A stretch of 64,000 bases of DNA, from positions 124,001 to 188,000 of the forward strand of contig NZ_FOOX01000007.1 of NCBI RefSeq assembly GCF_900113335.1, read 5' to 3'. The notes under the pieces were generated by a model that did no database searches, had not been told where the DNA came from, and was given only the letters and a program-made list of their open reading frames with translations. A program made the position numbers and the translations under genes. Origin of the DNA: Desulfotruncus arcticus DSM 17038 (GTDB lineage Bacteria > Bacillota > Desulfotomaculia > Desulfotomaculales > Desulfallaceae). Numbering within the stretch: position 1 is the stretch's first letter; every line of letters begins with the position of its first letter. This document shows, piece by piece, positions 59,991 to 64,000 of this stretch.

Positions 59991-61345
59991 GTGTTTTCCC
60001 CCCGTAACCTTATGGTAAAGGTGGTTCCAATTTCGGAATCGCTTAAAACCTCGATTTCTCCTCCGTGGTCTTCAACGACTTTTTTTACAAAGGGCAGTCC
60101 CAGCCCCGAGGTGTTTTTGGTGCTAAAGCCTGTAATCCAAATTTTGTTCAAATTTTCCGCAGATATTCCTATTCCGTTGTCATAAACCGAAAAATATGTT
60201 TCTCCGGCTGCGTCTCCGGTTGAGATGCATATTTTGCCCTGTGGAACCCCCTTGGTTGCTTCCAAAGCGTTTTCCACCAGGTTGATCATTGCCCGGGCAA
60301 ACCTGACCCGGTTGACCTTAATCATGGCAGAAGAGTTTTCCAGATTAAATTCTATTTGCTGTTCCAGTTTTTCAGGAATAAGTTGTGCTCTTACGTAGTT
60401 AATTAGATCGGATACTGCTATTTCCCTTTTTATTTTTTCATATAGTATTTCAGAAATCATTTCATTCATGTTTTGTACAGAGCGGTCAATTCGATTGAAA
60501 TATTGCCGATTTTTGGCATCCTGCCCGTATTTCATCTCCAGTAATGAACAAAGGCCGTTGATCGTGGTCAGCGGTGTTTTTAAATCATGTACCAGTGAGT
60601 GCATTTCCTGAAGAGACCTGGCTTGAACCAGCTGCAGGCGATAGTGCTGCAGTTGGTTTTCCCTTTGCTTGTCCTTTTCCAATTGCTGCAATTGCTTATA
60701 GTGGTTATTAATTAAAATAGATGTTATAAAGGCTATAGTTACCAGCGGGATAAAAAAACACATACTGATAAAATCCATTACCGCTGTCGACTGAAGGAAA
60801 TTTGCAGCCAGTTTCATGCTCACGGCCACTTCATCCTTGCCAACACCAATTGCTCCCAATGAGGGGGACAGGTCCAGCCAATAACAGCCTAAAAGGAGCT
60901 GCGCGGTGGTGGTGCACCTGTGAATAACCCAGAGTCTCTTATGTCCGGGGGTGGCGGTAAAAAATAAAAAACAGGTCATAATCAGCGGTACATATACATC
61001 GGGGTGATTTTCAGTAAACAATAGCACCAGGTAATAAATGGAAGCTATAATAATCAAATTAACTGCAAACTCTGTATATCTGTTAATTTTATCCGGAAAA
61101 AGTTTATTGACTGTTACGTTGCTAATAATCAGGCTGCCCATCAGCAGCGGTAATGATGCAGCGGTCCTGATCAGGGAATACAGACCGGCGGCCAGTATTA
61201 GCAGGCTGCTGTTCGTATTGTCAATACTGGCCTCTATTTGGTCGATAACCAGAAAAAGCCATGGTTCCGAAATGAAGATCATGGCAATTGATATATATAT
61301 TAATATCAGGCCACTAAACGGGCTGAATAGGTTTTTCCCCGTCAT
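59987..61345 (-). CDS. membrane sensor histidine kinase
   Basis: 452 residues. About six membrane segments in the first 240 residues with no obvious extracytoplasmic sensor domain; then a coiled-coil, the phospho-acceptor box HSLVHDLKTPLTTINGLCSLLE, and ATPase motifs NLVENALEATKG, YDNGIGI and SGLGLPFVKKV. The large membrane part suggests sensing inside or close to the membrane. It overlaps the response regulator by four bases. Confidence 0.92.
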   Translation of the reverse strand: MTGKNLFSPFSGLILIYISIAMIFISEPWLFLVIDQIEASIDNTNSSLLILAAGLYSLIRTAASLPLLMGSLIISNVTVNKLFPDKINRYTEFAVNLIIIASIYYLVLLFTENHPDVYVPLIMTCFLFFTATPGHKRLWVIHRCTTTAQLLLGCYWLDLSPSLGAIGVGKDEVAVSMKLAANFLQSTAVMDFISMCFFIPLVTIAFITSILINNHYKQLQQLEKDKQRENQLQHYRLQLVQARSLQEMHSLVHDLKTPLTTINGLCSLLEMKYGQDAKNRQYFNRIDRSVQNMNEMISEILYEKIKREIAVSDLINYVRAQLIPEKLEQQIEFNLENSSAMIKVNRVRFARAMINLVENALEATKGVPQGKICISTGDAAGETYFSVYDNGIGISAENLNKIWITGFSTKNTSGLGLPFVKKVVEDHGGEIEVLSDSEIGTTFTIRLRGENT

Positions 61346-61356
61346 TTTTTCACCTA

Positions 61357-61956
61357 CTACCGGAAAGCGGAGTTAAGCGGCGGTTTTAGGTAGAGAATGT
61401 TTGGCGCAACGGTATACGGTGTTCCTCTTTCCGCCGCGATGCTGCTGAACAGTCCGTCAAAATCACTTTCTTTGACCACTACCAGGTAATTGGCCTGGGT
61501 TGCAAATTCGTTGATTAAAATATCATCTTTGGAGTTCCGGCGGTTTTTGCCTCCCAGGTGCACTACAATTACAGCCCCTCCTTTTTGTTGGGCTGCAGAT
61601 ACCAGGCCCTGTACCCGTTTAATTTCATCATCCAGGCTCATCCCAACCTTTTTTAGGCCTGTATCGCTATAACCCAAAACCAAAACCAGGCTTTCATACC
61701 ATTGAGTTAAATCTTCACCAGTGGCTTCGCGGCGGAAGGAGTGGGAAATATTTAATTCTTTTAGCATTTCGGCCACGATCAGACCGTCAGTGCTTTGGCC
61801 GGCGGAAGTAACCAGGACCCTTTTTTTGGCAATGGGGTATGGAAGATGGGGCAGTGTCCACGCTGCTTCACCCCCGCATTGGGGTGCCGGCCCCGGGAGA
61901 AAAAGGGCTATGGATATTGTTATTAACAGCAATGAGGGTAAGATCAACTTGCGCAA
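61357..61956 (-). CDS. exported protein of unknown function, possibly DUF6305
   Basis: 199 residues with a signal-like start (LILPSLLLITISIALFLPG). The mature part has an alternating alpha/beta pattern (KRVLVTSAGQSTDGLIVAEMLKELNI; SLVLVLGYSDTGLKKVGMSLDDEIKRVQGLVSAAQQKGGAVIVVHLGG) of a Rossmann-like domain. TTG start at 61956 with AAGGAG nine bases ahead. It precedes the kinase gene by 11 bases, so it may be a sensory partner of the kinase. A membership in DUF6305 is remembered, not checked. Confidence 0.7.
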   Translation of the reverse strand: MRKLILPSLLLITISIALFLPGPAPQCGGEAAWTLPHLPYPIAKKRVLVTSAGQSTDGLIVAEMLKELNISHSFRREATGEDLTQWYESLVLVLGYSDTGLKKVGMSLDDEIKRVQGLVSAAQQKGGAVIVVHLGGKNRRNSKDDILINEFATQANYLVVVKESDFDGLFSSIAAERGTPYTVAPNILYLKPPLNSAFR

Positions 61957-61978
61957 GTGATTCGTCTCCTTAGAAGAG

Positions 61979-62039
61979 TTTTCACGTTACTGTTATCTGG
62001 CGCTCCGGTGGTTCCCTCCGTGCGCTGCGCAATTTTCCT
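61979..62039 (-). repeat. family 2 repeat, copy 4
   Basis: TTTCACGTTACTGTTATCTGG, CGCTCCGGTGGTTCCCTCCG, then TGCGCTGCGCAATTTTCCTG, almost identical to copy 3. Confidence 0.85.
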
Positions 62040-62140
62040 GTATTCAATCATTCGTTGTCCGGCTTAAAAAACCTGCCCTGTTTGTCATATCCCAAATAAT
62101 GCTTTGGTAAGGAGCTGCCATTGTGACATGCCCAAAAATT

Positions 62141-62163
62141 AAACACAGCGGTATGCTGTGTTT
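62141..62163 (-). terminator. terminator of the dipeptide-type ABC operon (minus strand)
   Basis: AAACACAGC (62141-62149) pairs with GCTGTGTTT (62155-62163); on the minus strand it is followed by AATTTTT. Confidence 0.75.
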
Positions 62164-62189
62164 GAGGGGGATAATTATTTAACTGGCAG

Positions 62190-63098
62190 TTAATTGTTGT
62201 TTCTGAGCCTGGGATCCAGTGCGTCGCGCAGGCCGTCGCCCAGCAGGTTAAAGCCCAGAACCGTAAAAAGTATTGCTATGCCTGGAAACATAATCACCCA
62301 GGGAGCTATATTCATTACGTCTTTCCCTTTGTTTAGCATGATTCCCCATTCCGGTGTGGGCGGCTGGGCGCCAAGGCCAAGAAAACTCAGACCGGCAGCG
62401 TCCAGGATGGCTGTCCCGATACCAAGTGTGGCCTGCACAATCAGGGGGGCCAGGCAATTTGGCAGCACATGTTTCATGATAATGCGCAAACTGCCGCAGC
62501 CGCTGACTTTAGCGGCTTCAATGTACTCCATCTCTTTAACTGAAAGAACCGCGCCCCGCACCACTCTGGCATAGATAGGTATACCCACCACACCAATGGC
62601 AATCATGGCGTTATTGAGACCGGGTCCCAGCATGGCCGTAATGGCTATAGCCAGCAAGATGTAAGGAAAAGCCATGACAATGTCGATGACCCGCATTATG
62701 GCCATATCCAGCTTACCTCCGAAGTAACCTGATATCGCCCCCAGGAATGTTCCAAAAATTAAAGAAATGCCAACTGCCAGTAGGCCAACCTGGATGGAAA
62801 TACGAGAGCCGTAAATAATTCTGCTTAATATATCCCGTCCCAACTCGTCGGTTCCTAAAAAATGTGTGGCCGAAGGAGCTTGCAGCCTGCTCGGTAGGTC
62901 CGGGGCGACAGGATCGTATGGCGCTAGAAGCGGGGCCAGAAGGGCGGTTAAAAGCAATATACAAACAATTATCAGGCCAAAAATGGCTGTTTTCTGGCGC
63001 AGCAGGCGCTGCATGCCTTCCATCCAGGGAGCTCTGATGGCCGGTTCTATAGCCATGCCGGCTTTCTCTGTTGTCACTTTTATTTCTTGTGCCGTCAT
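62190..63098 (-). CDS. ABC transporter permease, DppC/NikC type
   Basis: 302 residues, six membrane segments. N-terminal cytoplasmic arm and FLGTDELGRDILSRIIYGSRISIQVGLLAVGI typical of DppC/OppC/NikC; EAAKVSGCGSLRIIMKHVLPNCLAPLIVQATLGIGTAIL holds the EAA loop. ATG at 63098 with AGGAGG is the start; an earlier reading at 63137 runs back into the upstream gene. Ten bases separate it from the DppB-type gene. Substrate: dipeptide, nickel or other; not determined. Confidence 0.9.
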   Translation of the reverse strand: MTAQEIKVTTEKAGMAIEPAIRAPWMEGMQRLLRQKTAIFGLIIVCILLLTALLAPLLAPYDPVAPDLPSRLQAPSATHFLGTDELGRDILSRIIYGSRISIQVGLLAVGISLIFGTFLGAISGYFGGKLDMAIMRVIDIVMAFPYILLAIAITAMLGPGLNNAMIAIGVVGIPIYARVVRGAVLSVKEMEYIEAAKVSGCGSLRIIMKHVLPNCLAPLIVQATLGIGTAILDAAGLSFLGLGAQPPTPEWGIMLNKGKDVMNIAPWVIMFPGIAILFTVLGFNLLGDGLRDALDPRLRNNN

Positions 63099-63108
63099 GT
63101 TTAACCTC

Positions 63109-64000
63109 CTAGTCGAGTCGGATCCTGGGATCAACATAAGTATAAAGTATATCCACGATCAGGTTGATGATTACAAACACCAGAGCCACCATCAGTATAC
63201 CGCCCTGGACAATCGGAATGTCCCTGGCGGAAATAGCCACAAACAGCCAGCGTCCAACACCGGGCCACGAAAAAATAGCCTCAGTCATTACGGCGCCGCC
63301 CAGCAGGTAACCAAATTGAAGGCCAATTACCGTCAGTACGGGCAAAAAAGCGTTTTTCAGGGCGTGGCGGAAAATAACCAGCCGGCCGGGCAAACCCTTG
63401 GCCCAAGCTGTGCGGATATAATCCTGCCCCAGAACTTCCATCATGCTTGAACGGGTAACCCGGGCAACCATAGCCATGGGGATGGTGGAAAGTGCAATGG
63501 ACGGCATGATAATATGCGCCAGCACATCTTTAAATGCTTTCCAGTTCCCCGTAATAATGCTGTCAAGGAGGTACATGTTGGTGATTTTATGCAGCTCGAC
63601 CCCCACACTAATCCTTCCGGATGGTGGCAAAATATGCAGGTTTACTCCAAAGAACCAGATCATCATCAGGCCGAGCCAGAAAATAGGGATAGAAACCCCG
63701 AAAAGGGCTGCCCCCATGGAGATATTATCAAAAAAGGAATACGGCTTAACCGAGGAAATTATTCCTGCCAGGCCACCGACTATAACTGCAATAAGCATGG
63801 CGAAAAAGGCCAGCTCTAAGGTTGCCGGGAATTTACTGGCCATTTCCTCGGTTACCGGCAGCTTGCTTCTTATCGAGCCGCCCAAATCTCCATGCAGAGC
63901 ATGGTTGGCAAAACGGAGGTATTGAACCGGCAAAGGATCGTTTAGCCCCAATGTTTCTCTTAATTCCTCCATTGCCTTGGGCGTTGCCCTTTCGCCCAGC
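63109..64000 (-). CDS. ABC transporter permease, DppB/NikB type, 5' end cut by window
   Basis: At least 297 residues visible; reading is open to base 64000 on the minus strand (residues LGERATPKAMEELRETLGLN before the first ATG), so the true start is outside the window. Family marks: LGLNDPLPVQYLRFANHALHGDLGGS, FWLGLMMIWFFGVNLHILPPSG and RVTRSSMMEVLGQDYIRTAWAKGLPGRLVIFRHALKNAFLP, the EAA loop of DppB-type subunits. Pairs with the DppC-type gene downstream. Other operon members should lie beyond the window. Confidence 0.92.
   Translation of the reverse strand, partial: LGERATPKAMEELRETLGLNDPLPVQYLRFANHALHGDLGGSIRSKLPVTEEMASKFPATLELAFFAMLIAVIVGGLAGIISSVKPYSFFDNISMGAALFGVSIPIFWLGLMMIWFFGVNLHILPPSGRISVGVELHKITNMYLLDSIITGNWKAFKDVLAHIIMPSIALSTIPMAMVARVTRSSMMEVLGQDYIRTAWAKGLPGRLVIFRHALKNAFLPVLTVIGLQFGYLLGGAVMTEAIFSWPGVGRWLFVAISARDIPIVQGGILMVALVFVIINLIVDILYTYVDPRIRLD

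Overview
The window reads as a chromosomal segment of an anaerobic, sporeformer-type Firmicute, most likely a Clostridia member near the Desulfotomaculum/Pelotomaculum group (inference). Grounds: strong GGAGG ribosome sites with frequent TTG/GTG starts, an FMN riboswitch, a hydrogenase-like ferredoxin/chemoreceptor fusion, sigma-54 activators, CoA-based catabolic clusters, an IS200/IS605 element and several dispersed palindromic repeat families. No rRNA, tRNA or CRISPR array was seen.

Layout. 1-9100: a sigma-54 activator (cut by the window edge), a textbook -24/-12 promoter, then a sodium/solute symporter with its small partner and a set of CoA enzymes (crotonase, 3-hydroxyacyl-CoA dehydrogenase, thiolase, SDR, acyl-CoA ligase, MaoC hydratase). 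There is no acyl-CoA dehydrogenase, so an unsaturated or hydroxylated short-chain acid is a likely substrate. 9100-11540: a structured leader and a KhtTU-type K+/H+ antiporter. 11570-13440: a cyclic-di-GMP block (CBS-GGDEF protein, HD-GYP protein, unknown protein). 13700-20800: housekeeping genes, including a proteobacterial-looking RibB behind an FMN riboswitch, an ArAE-type membrane protein, a LysM protein, a UroD-like protein, a frameshifted YigZ/IMPACT gene, an RlmL-type methyltransferase and a GH25 lysozyme. 21000-25520: the hydrogenase-like/MCP fusion and an SsuABC/TauABC-like ABC transporter. 25600-34100: a DUF89 protein, an IS200/IS605 element, and an aminotransferase/CoA-transferase operon ending in a decayed M20 peptidase, divergent from a PucR regulator.

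34270-46310: phosphate transport (DUF47 plus Pit), Mug, RecD2, a cupin, a 3D-domain protein, adenine deaminase, an HD-GYP response regulator, a small gene with an in-frame TGA, and a YkgJ-type cysteine cluster protein. 46600-51560: a second sigma-54 unit, in which a -24/-12 promoter drives a small membrane protein and a TauE/SafE exporter, followed by an NtrB/NtrC-type pair. 51570-54330: two CBS paralogs separated by a double-hairpin element, and two related very small proteins. 54789-59323: a third sigma-54 promoter before an acyl-CoA carboxylase, crotonase and two HMG-CoA-lyase-like enzymes, resembling the lower part of leucine degradation. 59301-64000: a two-component system, a secreted protein of unknown role, and the start of a dipeptide/nickel-type ABC transporter.

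The three catabolic clusters each carry their own control (sigma-54 promoters for two, PucR for one), which suggests an organism that switches among organic acids and amino acids. The least explained material is the repeat layer: at least four families of inverted or tandem repeats sit between genes, and one, a 70-base hairpin element in three copies, lies directly in front of start codons.
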